A stretch of DNA of 64,000 nucleotides from Crotophaga sulcirostris. Taxonomy: Eukaryota; Chordata; Aves; Cuculiformes; Crotophagidae. Of the stretch, positions 41,001 through 54,700 are shown one piece after another. Location: the NCBI GenBank assembly GCA_013397455.1, contig VYZB01000280.1:739730-803729 (forward strand). Direction: 5' to 3'. The translations under genes were made by a program, and so were the position numbers. The notes under the pieces are model-generated. The model was not told where the DNA came from and made no database searches. It saw only the letters and a list, made by a program, of their open reading frames with translations. The first letter of the stretch is position 1; each line of letters begins with the position of its first letter.

Positions 41001-44000
41001 AGGGCTTTTTTTCAGGTTGGAAAAGACATTTTCAATGCAAATAAATGAAAATCAGGGTCACAACGTGTATCAGAGGGACTTCTCCCACCTCCATTCCTAT
41101 TTTGGGCCTAGGTATGTTAAAATCTCAGTTACTGCAAATATTTCTAATCTTTCAAACATCTTGCATTAGGGAGCCAGTTCTCTGACCAGCTTTTTATTGC
41201 CCACCTTTTCCCCACCCTAGGCCAGACACTACTACAACTAATGCTTGCTCAACAAACCCACTAAAACCCCATTTCTGTGTATAAAGCGGCACAAACTGAA
41301 AATTGCCTCACGTTTTAATCACAGTGAATAATGGAAATAATCACATAGCAAACATAGGGCATTAGTTCCTTCTTGCCTCCCGAAGGAAAAATATTTTCTC
41401 AAAATTTGAGCAAACAGTCCTAAGATTCCAAGACAGAACAAGCATCAATATGAAGTAACAGAACTAAATCGTCTAGCAATAAATACAGTCTATTTCATCA
41501 CCCATCAAAACTTAAAAAATATTAATTTCCCTATTTATGTAGGATGAGTTGAAATTAAAGACAAACACTCCTCCCTGTTCTTGGCTTTTAATATCCAGAA
41601 ACAAAGCCAAATAGGAAAGCAAAAAGCCTGGCACGTTCCTACTACCACTTGCTAGGAGGTGGCTTGGGTACTGGAACACTAAGAAAAACTAAACAAAGAC
41701 AACTAAAGGTAAAAATTAAAGCAGATTAGATGAAGTGCACTAGATATCTCTGCCAATACTCAGAATTTATATACTTAACACAGAACTAAAGTAGTCTTTG
41801 TTTAATTAAGTAAATTAATATTTGTAAGCAACTAAATTAAATTCACCTGAATTCCAGATTAGTTTTTCCACACACAAGTTTAATGCAATTTAATTAATCT
41901 ATTTTAAAACATTAATTCAGAATAATTCTTCTGAGCAATCCCTTGTAAACAAACGTATTTGCTGAAATATCTGATGGCTTTACAAAGTCACAGGGCATCA
42001 TTCCAAGGTGTATAATCAAAAACATCCAACACTTTGTTAACATACAAAAGCATGCACAAAACATAAATCTTCCCTCTTATACTAATTAGTGAGGGTAAAC
42101 ACTATAATAAAAAAAAAAAATTCCAAAGCTTTAGTGTACTTAAAGCATTTAATTGAGCTTCTCTGATTTTGAGCAACTAATTGTTCTCGTCTAAAATTTC
42201 TCAGCACTACTGATATATGAAAAAACCTTCCTCATGCTTTAGTTTGCACTATGACAAAAATTTATTTCTGATTGTGTGAAAAAAGCTGCAGCGTGCCGTT
42301 TTACTTTGCCCAAGCCAAAAGCCCCAAATGTTTTTTTCCTTTTCTTCCCTTTCCCTTTAAATCAGTTAAGGACAATTTTCAAATACGTCATTTCTGTTAC
42401 AAATATATACTCTTCATTACACAAGCACTGTTAGCCAATCAGCCCATTTTTCTGAGTCTAACTTCTGCCAGGAATGGGACAAACAAAGGTCTTTATCTTG
42501 CAAAGAGCTCTGATTTGCTGACACATAAGTTTTCCAAAACAGCAAATCAGCAAAACTACAAAGGCAAGCCTTATGATAAGAATATATTTTATACATGCAT
42601 GCAAGTGTATTAATCCTCTGTGAGGACAACATTGTGCAGAAGCAAAATCACCTTATGCTGTAAAGGGATTATAGTATAAAGATCATCTTCCCTCTGACAG
42701 CGAAGATCCATAGAGGGCATAATGCTCACTAACTCTACTGCTTTAGTGAAGTCAGTTCAACTTCCCTGAATTCTTGTCCTTTCAGGGAAAGAGCCCTGAT
42801 GGACCACTGCGCTTTAAGTCTCTGCATAAAAAATAATCAGCTCCAAGAATCCTTTGTGCCGTTCTGTTTAACCCATTATGGAAGCAAATTATGCAAGACC
42901 AGCAAAAAAGCACTCAAGTAAAAAATATTTTGCACAATAAACTTAACAAAGAATAACCAGTTCATTCAGGTTATAACCCTGGCTGAGCTGGCAACAGATC
43001 TCCTGCACTGAGAACACCATTGTGTTCTCACAGAAAATCTCTAGAGTCCCACGGAAAGAACCAGGACATGTTCATACAATTTGATACATGAAGTTATTCA
43101 TGGGTATTACAGAACCTGACAATGCTCTTTTAGTCTTGCTCTGTGACTTGCAACATTTTTATAATCCCAAAGTCTGCCTTCTTCTAAGATAAAGTCACTT
43201 TAGTTGGCAGCTGCAACAGAGTCTTACTACACTAATTAATAATTCCCCAACAAGCCACAACAGTGCATATGTTTGTGTACTGTAACAGATGTGGAATAAC
43301 ATAATGAAAAGGAAAATTTTAACAGCACGCAAGGTTAAATGCACTGTAAATACAAGAGCTACCAGCCTCCCTTATGCCTCAACTATCTGAAGATGCAGTG
43401 TACCAGAACATAAGTTGGAAATTAATTTCAGGGAGGGAATGACAAAAAAAAGAAGAGCAGAATTTACACTTCTTTATTACTACTAAAAGCTATAAAGAAG
43501 ATTCTAATCTTTCCTACCGTCTGTTTAGCTTTCATCTTTATCCTCCATCCACCTTATAAGGCAGGTATAAACATTATGTTTTAATAAATGTCATAGTAAA
43601 ATCATGCAAGCATTTCAGCTTAACAATTTTAAAAATTAGTGTAGCAATATACAGGTGTCCTTGGTTCAGTCAAAGATCAGAAAAAAAAAGCCTGTCCTCC
43701 CAAAGCATGACAGAAATGTTCCTTATCTGTGAAAGCACGGACAACAACCATAACATTCTGGGGACAGATATATAAAATATCATTCACAGAGATGCTACGC
43801 TGTTGGGCTCCAGTACGTGTTCTTAAAATACACATAGCAACATTAAAAAGGAAACAGCTGCTTCAAGATTAAAGGATCTTGAAATTTCTTTGGAGTACAA
43901 AATCTTTCAGGGAGGCAGATATTCTCAAATATAGCTACAAAAGCTCACATTACTATTACTGTTTCATTGTTTTGCTTCTAGAAGTATTCCCCTTTTTTTT

Positions 44001-47000
44001 TCCCATTCCACCTGGAAAAGGTACTGGTTTGCTTGAATGTCTCTTTCTAACTCTAACACAATGTACACAAACCAAACAGAAGCACCTCTGTCCTGCTTCC
44101 CAGTGTACTCACACCATCCTAAAATGTTCTGGCACAAGGAATGACAGCACTGAATGTGTGGCCATGTACACCAGTAACTCAAGCACAAACTCACTGTGGA
44201 CCTTGTATAAACACTCTTGTTGCTATCTTGTGCCAACACCTGCACTGCCACATCTTTGATGTAATTCTTCCCAATTGAGTTAGGAAGGATATATTAACAC
44301 CTATTATAACCACACTTTCAGGTGCTTAGACGTGTCAGGAAGTCTGAATTTAATTTTAGAAATATATAATCCTATTGAACTTAATGAGGCTGCCCATAAT
44401 GATATATACATAGAGTACATATATATATTCTGGATATACAGAAGCATCTGCCTGAGGGCAGAGGTCAGTTTCCTGCATCATAGTATAATGCCAAGAACAA
44501 TTTGTATGGCTCAAACCCAGCAAATACAAAGCAATAACTGCCCAGACAGCAAATACAGTATGCAGAACCAGATGTAGTCATGTTGCTTTATTGTTTTCAT
44601 CCACTAGATGGAGAATATTGATAACTCAAAAAACCGCTGCAAGTACTTCAATTCAAAGAACAAACTTCCAGAATTAGCTTCATATTATTTATACAGAAGT
44701 GCTGTCCAGCTTTAAAGAACTTCTACCCATGATTGGAGGTTTTTTGAGATAAGTAGTCCTGGTGTCCTTTGGGTAACTGTACCCCCTTTGAAGTTACAAT
44801 TTATTACCTTTTTTTAATAAACCTTTAATCTATTTTTCTCTGTTAATTCATATCAATTCGGGGAATTTCAAGCCACTGCCTAACACAATCAGTATTATTT
44901 GGGGCATATCTTAGATTTTTACAAAAACTACAACACTGATAAAAGCATTTTGCTTTTGTGCCTTAACGAACTCCAACAATTCCTGCAGATGTGGGGAATG
45001 GACATATTTTCAGTGAGATTATCATCACGACTTGAATGCTTCTGGAGTGTACTCCATTAATGAAGGCAGCTCCACATTGTCAGATTCAAAGTAGACCTTA
45101 AAACATCACACCTAATCCACTGTGCTTGTGTCTTTACACAGAGATCGTTTTGTCCTTGGCCCTTCTTACACCAGAAACTATCATCAGAAAGAGTAAGTTT
45201 GCTCCTGTAACTTTCCTATCCAGGAGTACTTTCATATGTTCCTACCAAACAGGTAAAATGAAACCCCAAAACTACACTAATGCTATTTCTACCTGAAATA
45301 TGAACAAACAAGAAAAATGACTGAAACAAAAATAGAACTGCACTTGAATTCATTGCCCTGTTGTTCACAAGCAGAAAGCTCTTACCAGAACATCTGCTTG
45401 AAGTTTAATATTGCAATGTTAAGTGGATTATACAGCAGTCAAAGCACTGTACTTAAATATTTGAATTCTGAGTGTTTTTTTCCCTATTCTCCAACACATA
45501 ATTCAAAGGACATTAAAATGTTATGTTGCTTCTCATGTGAAAGAAACCACAACAGTCTACAGACTTCAGCTACAACAGGTCCAGTATGATGTGCGCTACC
45601 CAGCCCACCAAGGGATCACCACACACACCATTCAGGATTCAATTTTCCCATCCAGACAAGAAAAAAACCAACTTCCTCCCCCCAAAAAACAAAGTGCAGT
45701 GTCTGCCTGGTTCCTTAACAAGAAGTGTTATTTTAAAAGAGTTGGTATTATTCCTCCTGCAGGGGAAACGGAAGAAACAATAGTGATATTTAAACATCTC
45801 ACAGGGTCCTTGCTGTGAAGTGATTTAAGAGCTGCAGTGGTGGGGAGGAAGAGGGGGAACTTTCTTTGGAAAGCCAATATTCCAGAAAACATTGGTAGCT
45901 GAAGTATCACCAACTATGTAATAAATCAACTCAGGGCACGTATCCCCAAAAGTTCTTGCACCACTCTAATTTCCACAGGTAACATGGCAAATGAGCTTTG
46001 TCGCTGCTATTCAAAAGACCTCAGGGGTAGTCAAGAAGCTGAATGAGCCAAGCTGTGAAGTGTTCTTCCAGTGCCAGGAATCAAACACTTGGAGGAAGGG
46101 TACCAACATCTACAGACATGTGAAGGTAGCTCTTTTCAGACAAGTCCCCTTTGCAGCAGGATCTGCATTATGCTCATGAAACTTAAATTATTTCATAAAG
46201 GATCAAGGGAGTACATTTTCCCCCCGCAAGGATGTGCAGACCAGGACAAGGTTTATCACCAGCCATTTGACCTTAAACTTGCACACAAGAGATGCTGCTG
46301 GAGAATACAATTTCAATAAAATTTGACTTTCATTACTTCATTTTTTAGGGGGAGGGGAAAAAGCACACAAATATTAAAATATTTTGGAATCTCAATGGCA
46401 GAGACTAAGATAATTTTGAGAAATTCTAACTTTAATTTCCCATACAAAGTGGCCACCGAAAAAGCTGAAGAGATCTGTAAGACTGTACGTGACACATTTG
46501 TAGCTGCTCTCTAGCTAACAAAACTGCACGCTCTTCAGAAAGTATTTGAGATAAATTTCTGCACAACAGCTGGTTCAACTCAAAAGGATTTTTTAAGGAA
46601 TATATGTATGAGAAGAATAACAGATCTAGTTACCAGTTATTTATTCAAAATTTGAATCCCCTTTGGAAAGTGGGTAATAAATAGCATACCGAAAGGGATG
46701 CAGCTAAAAACAACAGTTTAAAAAAAAAAACTGTCAGATGCTACCATGAGAGAAGGTGAAAAAATGTTTTAGTATTAAAACACTTGCTAAAACTTGCTGA
46801 ATCAACAACTGCTTCTGAATACTGACCACCTACATAATAAATTATACCTGATAAAAGCACTTGCACACACCTCTAATGAAATATTCATTAACTATTTCAG
46901 TATTAAGCAGCTATCCCAAAAGTTTCCTTCCTGCTTAATATTTCATTTTACTGTGCAACTGTTTGACCTTTGTGACAATCTATATTAAGTTGATTTTCCT

Positions 47001-50000
47001 TTTGTAAGACTGAATTTATAAAGTCAAAATAAAAAGATGGGAAATAAAGAGATTTTAAGGAAATTAGCAGTTTTCAACTTATACCTCTGAAAGTTGATTT
47101 TTTTCAATATCCAATTATTTCAGTATCATGAAGTAATTTTCCACCCTCGTAAAAAAATTCTCTGTATTCAAGAAACAGCATAATGAACAGCACCACAGAT
47201 GGTACTTTAAACTTCAAAGGACCACTGAAATGGCAAGTTCATTACTCAATGTAATTATTCATTAAGAAACATTTACCAAAGAACAGGTTTTAGAGCAGAT
47301 TAAATTTTCCAAGAAGATTCCTTCTTTCAGAGGCCCTCACCATCACAGAGCTTCAGTGGGGCTGGGCTCTGCCTCAGTGGGAAGAGGCACAACAGTATCC
47401 CATGAGACTTGCTGACTCCATGGGAAGTCACATCACCAATTCTGGCATCAGTGACCACATGCCGACAGTTACATTCCCAGAAGAGCCTGTGATTCTTCAA
47501 ACCTTTCAACTACATTTATTCCAGGTTTATAAAGAGAACTAGAGGAATGGCTGAGAGAAGAATAAGCTAGCAACCGTACTACGTAGAAAAAACCTGACCT
47601 AAGACTTTTGTCTGATGAACTACTGAATTCCTAGAACATATCTTGTATTACTAATTCTGTCAAAGTAAATATTACTTCACTCCACAGACCAAACACTGCA
47701 ATTTAGTGCAAACAGAAAAGGAATACTTTTGAATATGTTGCTGTACAGTGTATTTGATAATGGGGGGTGGGGTGTCTTAAATTTAAGAGTTTCTTCTTTA
47801 TTAGAAATTATCCAAACAGGACAGAGTCCAATGCTGGCACAGGCTTCTTCTATCAAAAAGCATGACGGCCAACATAAAATGTACAAGTAATCTGCTTACT
47901 CAAAAGTCTAATAGATTTACCTCCTTAGCTATCTTGAAAAAGGAAACATTCAAGCTGCTGAAACAGACCTCAGCACTGTTTTAAAACACAAGGATAATAC
48001 CAGTATTTTTAAATTCTTACCAAAAATGTTTATGACAAAATTAAGAGCATCATTTCAGTAAAAAAAAAAACGTAGAGCGAGTAGTTCTTCACATCCTGCA
48101 ATACTTTCATTAGTACAGTCTGACCCTGTTTTGCCAGTCCCCATCCCTGCTCTAGAAAAAAAATAAACTCCAGCTTTAAACTTGCAAGTCCATATATTTA
48201 TAGGATGTTAGAGAGTTAAGTGGACACACACAACAGACATTCGTGTCTAAGGAGCAGGGAAGGAAGGGGTGTTTAACTTCAGCTTCTATTAATTCACTCC
48301 ATGGGTAGAAAAGATGCATTCTTTCTCCATCATAAAATACAGATGCTCCAATTTTCAGAGCAAAATTTGAACTTAATGTAGTTGTTCCCTTAAGCGGTCT
48401 AAGTCAAGTTTTACAAACAGGAAACAAGATAAAATAATTCTGATCAACAGACAACATTACAAATTGTTTTATTTAATGTCCCAAACACAAAGGATTTTAC
48501 GAAGTTAATTCTTTTGTGTGCTTTTGCTTCATGTCTTAACATGCAGTCTAACATGCAGTAGCAAAACTAAGCATTTAACTGTAGCTTTAAAAACCTAAAA
48601 CTGCAAAGAAACAAGTGTTTGACAAGACTTTAAAGACATTTCGTTCTCTTTATTTTTTACTGGAAAAAAATATGACTTAGCCTTTTAACGAATATGTAAA
48701 AAATTAGAAAACAAAATTACTTCAAGAGTTAACAACTAGATATTAACTTTCAAACTAAAGGAAATCAAACCTGTGAAAAAAAATTTTATTGGCAAAGTTC
48801 ATCATACATATACATATTGTTGTTCTAATTCTAATCATGAGATTTGCTTTGTCTCCTCCTACAAGTAGCTCCTGCTGTTCTGCTCAATTCACATAAACAG
48901 TTTCCGTAGATCTCTGGGACAAGAGCTTCTGTTCCCACCTCTTCCTTTCAAAATGAATGTAACAAGAGTCTCTACTTTCTAAGGAGCATCACAGCAATTC
49001 CAACTCAAGGCATTCTTCAAGGGAAGATATGAAGACATTCAAGTTCTGACATAATAAAAACATGTGTTCTTCCTGCATAAACAATGCTTTACAAATTTAG
49101 GGAAAAGCTCAAGACCCAAGACAACCTCAGATCCTTGCAAATGTGAGCACATTGCCTGTAATTAATGTGGGTCTGAATCCCACAGGACATCTTACAAAAT
49201 CAAGGTGAACTGTAGGTAGCACTTCTGGGTACATGGAGCTATGGCTGTAACCTGTCCTTTCTTCATCTAACCAGTATAGAACAGTGTAAAACATACACAT
49301 TGTACCATGTTAAAAACAGCAGAGGCAGAAAATAAGCTTTTTTCAGACATGCTTAGCAGAACATGTGCTGATGGAACCCTGTCAGTTGTGAACACTGATA
49401 ATTAGCACTGGATATATTACTGCCATACTCCTAATGTTATTCAATTACTCTTTTAAAAGAACTTAAAAATTTGAAACCTGTCTGGTTACCACAAAAGAAC
49501 TTAAACGTGGCTGGATAATTAAAACAGAAGTTATGAAATATTCTCACCCTCTGAAGGGATACAGTGTTTCTGAAATCTAAACTCATCTGCTCAATGAATT
49601 ACCTAGTCTTTCTTCAAAACACATTAACTTGTGTTACTGAAAATGAAACTACTGCAAAGATGTCATTTAATGTAGGGAATAAGGCTCATACAGTTCCAGA
49701 AACAAATTCTTGTTATTCTGGTCAACTTCTACGGGCATCCATTTTAAACGTATATTAATACTCTCTAAAAGAGAAAATCCATTGTTCCGAGAGGCAGTGC
49801 TACAAAATGAAGACAAAGGCAGGATTTTGATTGGGTTTTTCGCTTAAGATCTTGCTTGAATACTCAAAAATTCAACAAAAGTTATGTTTGCTTCTTTAAA
49901 GACCAACATCAACAGGATGCTACACAGAAGGTAACCTCACTCAGAAAGCAAAAATTGCCAAAAAGTTCCCAACTACAATTTTGCAACCATCTGTAAGCTG

Positions 50001-50340
50001 CTTCCACTGAAGCAGTCACGCAATAACTAATACTCCTCCAAACTTGTTTACTTGAAGAAAAATAATCTTCCCTTGAGAATCCTAAAAATAATGATACATA
50101 AAACTATATGCCCATAGCAGAATAAAATCACTATATTTGGTTAAGCGCACAACTTCCCACGCTAGAGGAGTTTTTTTTAAAAAAATAAAATGTAAAAAAA
50201 GCAACACTTAAGATTGCAAACAAGGAAAGAGGGAGGAGCGAGTGTGTTGTCAAGCTGGTCACTACTAGGAAGAGCCTTAGAAACACCAACCCCGATAGGG
50301 ATGTGGAAAAACCTTTGCTATGACTGTACGACCACACAGG
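38072..50340 (-). other. BANP: Probable BANP 5' intron (noncoding)
   Basis: This stretch lies between the acceptor of the start exon and the CpG island. It is AT-rich, with no coding exon, RNA gene or recognised mobile element. It is inferred to be the intron joining a noncoding first exon in or next to the CpG island to the start exon. Additional noncoding exons could be hidden here and cannot be recognised by sequence alone. Confidence 0.55.
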
Positions 50341-50560
50341 CACCTCAGGAGACGTTTCCCCCCGCCAGCAGGCACGGGAAAAGCACCATCCCCTCTCCCT
50401 CACTGCGAGCAGAGAGGAAAGGAAGAGGCGAGACCAGCGTTCCCGCATTCAGGCTCCCCTTGGCGGGGACGGAGCACGCTGAGCGGCCCCTCCTGCCCCA
50501 GCAGCGCGGCCCCCCCCGGCCCCTCACACCGGGGAACCCACGGGGGCGCTGCCGGCGGGG

Positions 50561-51063
50561 NNNNNNNNNNNNNNNNNNNNNNNNNNNNNNNNNNNNNNNN
50601 NNNNNNNNNNNNNNNNNNNNNNNNNNNNNNNNNNNNNNNNNNNNNNNNNNNNNNNNNNNNNNNNNNNNNNNNNNNNNNNNNNNNNNNNNNNNNNNNNNNN
50701 NNNNNNNNNNNNNNNNNNNNNNNNNNNNNNNNNNNNNNNNNNNNNNNNNNNNNNNNNNNNNNNNNNNNNNNNNNNNNNNNNNNNNNNNNNNNNNNNNNNN
50801 NNNNNNNNNNNNNNNNNNNNNNNNNNNNNNNNNNNNNNNNNNNNNNNNNNNNNNNNNNNNNNNNNNNNNNNNNNNNNNNNNNNNNNNNNNNNNNNNNNNN
50901 NNNNNNNNNNNNNNNNNNNNNNNNNNNNNNNNNNNNNNNNNNNNNNNNNNNNNNNNNNNNNNNNNNNNNNNNNNNNNNNNNNNNNNNNNNNNNNNNNNNN
51001 NNNNNNNNNNNNNNNNNNNNNNNNNNNNNNNNNNNNNNNNNNNNNNNNNNNNNNNNNNNNNNN
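50561..51063. other. Assembly gap (503 N) inside the CpG island
   Basis: 503 undetermined bases. Very high GC sequence on both sides suggests drop-out of a GC-rich promoter core. Any long open frame spanning it is an artefact of translating N. Confidence 0.99.
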
Positions 51064-51083
51064 GCGGCGCGCGGCCCGCGGGG

Positions 51084-51102
51084 ACTACAACTCCCAGAGG
51101 GC
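51084..51102 (+). promoter_or_regulatory. ZNF143/THAP11-type element 1
   Basis: ACTACAACTCCCAGAGGGC fits the ACTACAAnTCCCAGCATGC consensus of ZNF143/THAP11-bound promoters except at its 3' end. It lies in the CpG island on the plus strand. Confidence 0.75.
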
Positions 51103-51135
51103 AGCGCGGCGGCTCCGCGGTGCCGCCCCCGCCAG

Positions 51136-51154
51136 GCAGGCCGGGACCTGTAGT
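51136..51154 (-). promoter_or_regulatory. ZNF143/THAP11-type element 2 (degenerate)
   Basis: On the minus strand this reads ACTACAGGTCCCGGCCTGC. It differs from element 3 at three of nineteen positions and lies 37 bases from it in the same orientation, as if the two arose by local duplication. Confidence 0.6.
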
Positions 51155-51172
51155 ACGCGCGGCCGGCGCGGG

Positions 51173-51191
51173 GCATGCCGGGAGTTGTAGT
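51173..51191 (-). promoter_or_regulatory. ZNF143/THAP11-type element 3 (near-consensus)
   Basis: On the minus strand this reads ACTACAACTCCCGGCATGC, an almost perfect match to the consensus and in the transcription orientation of BANP. It is the best of the three copies. Confidence 0.8.
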
Positions 51192-51237
51192 GCGCGGCGG
51201 GCGGCACCCTTGCCTGCCACTCCACACTCACAATGCC

Positions 51238-51430
51238 ATAGGATCATGGAATGGTTTGGGTTGGAAGGGACCTTAAGGCCCACCCAGTGCCACCCCACTG
51301 CCGTGGGCAGGGACACCTCCCATCAGACCCGGCTGCCCCATCCAACCTGGCCCTGAACACCTCCAGGGAAGGGGCAGCCACAGCTTCCCTGGGCAACCTG
51401 TGCCAGGGCCTCACCATCCTCATGGTGAAG
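51238..51430 (-). mobile_element. CR1 LINE fragment, truncated, minus strand
   Basis: This begins with the reverse complement of the CR1 3' end (ATCATGGAATGGTTTGGGTT) and proceeds through CACCTCCAGGGAAGGGGC to CATGGTGAAGAA. It stops where a second CR1 3' end begins. It starts only about 47 bases from the third ZNF143-type element, so it bounds the CpG island. Confidence 0.93.
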
Positions 51431-51789
51431 AATCATAGAATGGTTTGGGTTGGAATGGACCACAAAGGTCATCCAGTCCAACCCCACTGCAGTGAGCAGG
51501 CACATCTTCAACCAGATCAGGTTGCTCAAAGCCCCATTCAACACAACCTTAAATGTTTCTATGGATGGGGCAGCCATGACCTCTCTGAGCAACCCATGCC
51601 AGCATTTCATCACCCTGAGCAAAAGAAATTTCTTCCTAATATTTAATCAAATTTTTTTTGTTGTTTAAAACTCTTACCCCTTGTCCTATTGCTACAGGCT
51701 CTGCTAAAAAGGTTTTTCCCATCTTTCTTATAAACCCCCTTTAAGTAGTGACAGGCTGCAGTAAGCTCTCCTGGAAGTCTTCTCTTCAG
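51431..51789 (-). mobile_element. Second CR1 LINE fragment, minus strand
   Basis: A fresh CR1 3' end (ATCATAGAATGGTTTGGGTT) is followed by the reverse-complement CR1 body through CAGCATTTCATCACC and CCTTGTCCTATTGCTACAGG to about CTTCTCTTCAG. It is a different, older-looking copy than its neighbour. The right limit is approximate. Confidence 0.92.
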
Positions 51790-54700
51790 TGTCCCCTCTC
51801 TCCTCTGTTCACTCTGAGGTGCACGCCCAGCCCTGCCACAACCCCAAGGGCTCCACAAAACCCTCTTGACTCGGGCCAGGACACCCCATGGGACCGGCAA
51901 TTCCTCCTGCTCATCTTTCTGGAAGTGATGTTATCAGAGAACAGGACTTGAAGGAATTCGTGTTTCAGACAGGGCAGTTTACGCTGACAGAGGCACATGC
52001 ACCTCACCTTTCTTCAAAAGTGCTCATAATATCTTCTCAAACTGGTGTTTTCATTAGTAAAGAGTCATCATGAGCCCAGGAATTAACAACTTGTATGTTA
52101 GGAAAACCCTTGCTTCTCCTTACAGACTTGTAACTGTTCAGCTGAGTCTGTTGATTTATGTATTGTGTTGTCTTCCTTCACAAGCAGCTTAGCAAGTTCA
52201 AAGGTTAAACTACTTATAAACTGACTTTTCACAGAGGGTTATTTCACACTTTGCTGCACAGATTTGCCCTGCAACAGATTTGCCAAACAGTTTCTGCTGC
52301 ACTCAAGCAACTGCCAGTTCCCAGCTAGAAAACCAGTAATATAAATATCTGAGTACTACTAGCTGTGGGAAGTTTCTAGTAAAAGACTTTGCCATCATAA
52401 ACCAAATCTGATGCAAAAGCTGTCCTGTTTTCTCATCAGGACATTCTCTCCCAGAAATTATTAACTCATGTTACACTGAGGATATGAGATCCTACTTTTC
52501 TCTGTATAGCTAGTAAATAATTTCTCAGCTAAAACAACACAAAACAGAAAAAAAAATGCATTATCATAAACCAATTATTCTACCCACCTACAGTTGTCAG
52601 ATTAACTGCAGGAAATACTGGCAGGATCCAACAAATGTCTACATCTTTGATCAGAGATAATAACATAATAAAAAAATATAGAAATTGATCACTCGGAAAG
52701 GCTGCAGCACTTCCTTCTGCTAGCGAGTCAGTCTGATCTGATCATTACAGCAATCTAGGATATACAATTAACTCCACTCTTGTAAGGGTTTTTTCCCTCT
52801 TTACCGGAGATATGATTTCAGATTTTTTTTTCCTTATCATTCTTTCCAATGCAGGGGCCTTTTCCTTTTACCATGTTGAATAACATCGATAAATCATGAA
52901 GAGAATCTGCTATCACAGCCTATCCCTTGTTCCTCTCGAGACTGACACAGCCAGATATGACAAGCTCCTCAAATAGCATAAAGTATGACAGAAAACATTG
53001 GTAAACAGCAGAATAAAGAGGATCTTTCCATTCACAAAGTAAGAGTGGAGACCTCCCTCGTCCTTAAATCAGAAGGTTAAAATTTGGCTTTTAGTCTTTA
53101 TTTTACAGCACCAACACATGAATGACTTACGCAAGGATAATCATTTTATGTGTTTCACAATCTCCTAAGCCTTATGAGCTTTCAAAAATGTGTTCACCTG
53201 CATAGCAAGGACCAGGAAGAAGCTGACACACTCTAAGTTATATTCTGATTTAAAACATGGTAACTTCCTCAAGTGCCTTTGTCAAATCCATTCTTTTCCT
53301 TCCCCCTTATAAAAACTAGTAAAATCTTCAGAGTGCTAATATTTCAATTTTATTTTTTAATTTTATGGAAGAAAATACATCCTGTTGCTCTGTTAGTCTG
53401 TTGTCCCAAATAAAATAACAAGATATTTCTTTGCTATTTTATTTCCTCACCTTTTCAATCCTCTTTTTCTAGTCTCTTTCTCTCTTGCATCTTATGTACA
53501 TCCTAACTTTTCTCTGTCATTTTATGAAGAATCATTTGGTTCCAGGAAATATCCAGCTTATTTTACCATTGCATCAGCATTCATTTACTATTGTTTCATA
53601 AGGAAGTTGCTGCTTTCACATTTTGTGTGGATCAAGAGAGATTGGTATCTCATTCACTGGTTTCCTTTTTTTGTTAGGAAAAAAGTCTTACCATAGCATC
53701 AAAGGTAAAAAATTAACACACTGAGCACACGATTTTGCAGCTGCATCAGCAGCAGGAAAACAAAGGTTGCCAAACAAAGCATTTGTTTAAACAAGTGACA
53801 GGCATTCATAATTATACTCACTGCTGAGCATGACAATATAGAAACAAAGGCATGAAGTACACAGAAGATGTGATCAGGGCACAGAAGTAACTCCAGAGTA
53901 TTTGCCATAAGAACTCTGTAGGAATAATTTTCTTTCCTGTGAATAAAATCCTTGATCACATCCCATGCTATTAAAAACAAAAAAGTGTACTTGAAGTTCC
54001 TCTGTTTATTCAGTTTCTGTTTGAGTTTCTTTATTCACTTTCTATATACCAGCTCTCATAACTGGAGAGGGGCTCAAACACATCCTTGAGAACACAGCAT
54101 GTATTGTCTTGTAACACAGTGATGCTGAATTAGAAGGTATATCAAATACATTTTTTAAACAATGGGAATATTAATGCTATTTGTAAATTTGCTCTAGTAT
54201 TTTTCCTTTTATCAACAGAAAACTTCTCTGCTGTTGAAATCTGTTGTCAGTTTTCATCCTCTAAGTACATGCTTCCTCATCACTTTTCAGGCACCATGTG
54301 CATTTTCAATTGTCTCAGAATTGTTCTTTGATATTTTTACAGAAAACCGGTCAGTATCAAGTGAGTTTTGCTCCTGACCCTGTATCAGCTATGTCTATAA
54401 CTTAGGACAAGACACAGACATTTTCTTTTCTAACTCTGTTCTCACTTCTGGCTTATGCTGAGGAATCTCTATTTCATTCAATGAAAATATTCCCAATTTT
54501 CATGAATGAGCATGGAAGAAAAGGCCTTGAATTCCCACTGCAGAGAGAAAAACATCATTACATGTTTGGTCATCTAGCTGATCAAAGTTCATGGTCTTGT
54601 AAGGTCATTTTTACCAGTCTGAGAAATAAGGTGAGAAAGGTCAGGCATGATTTCAGTGTTCTCATTTATTTACATACTGTTCCATGTCCCTGTATACATC

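Larger units (their letters stand above)
50340..51237 (-). promoter_or_regulatory. BANP: CpG island, probable BANP promoter and first exon
   Basis: Base composition switches abruptly from AT-rich to very GC- and CpG-rich, for example GCGGCCCCCCCCGGCCCC on the left and GCGGCGCGCGGCCCGCGGGG right of the gap. The middle 503 bases are undetermined, so the transcription start is probably not visible. The island is the only one upstream of the BANP start exon and holds three ZNF143-type elements on its right side, as expected of a housekeeping promoter. Assignment to BANP rests on position. It may also fire in the other direction. Confidence 0.75.

Noticed and set aside
50214..51356. Very long open frames (up to 380 codons) on both strands around 50.2-51.4 kb
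   Set aside because: They exist only because the 503-base N gap is translated without stops. The visible ends are CpG-island and CR1 sequence.
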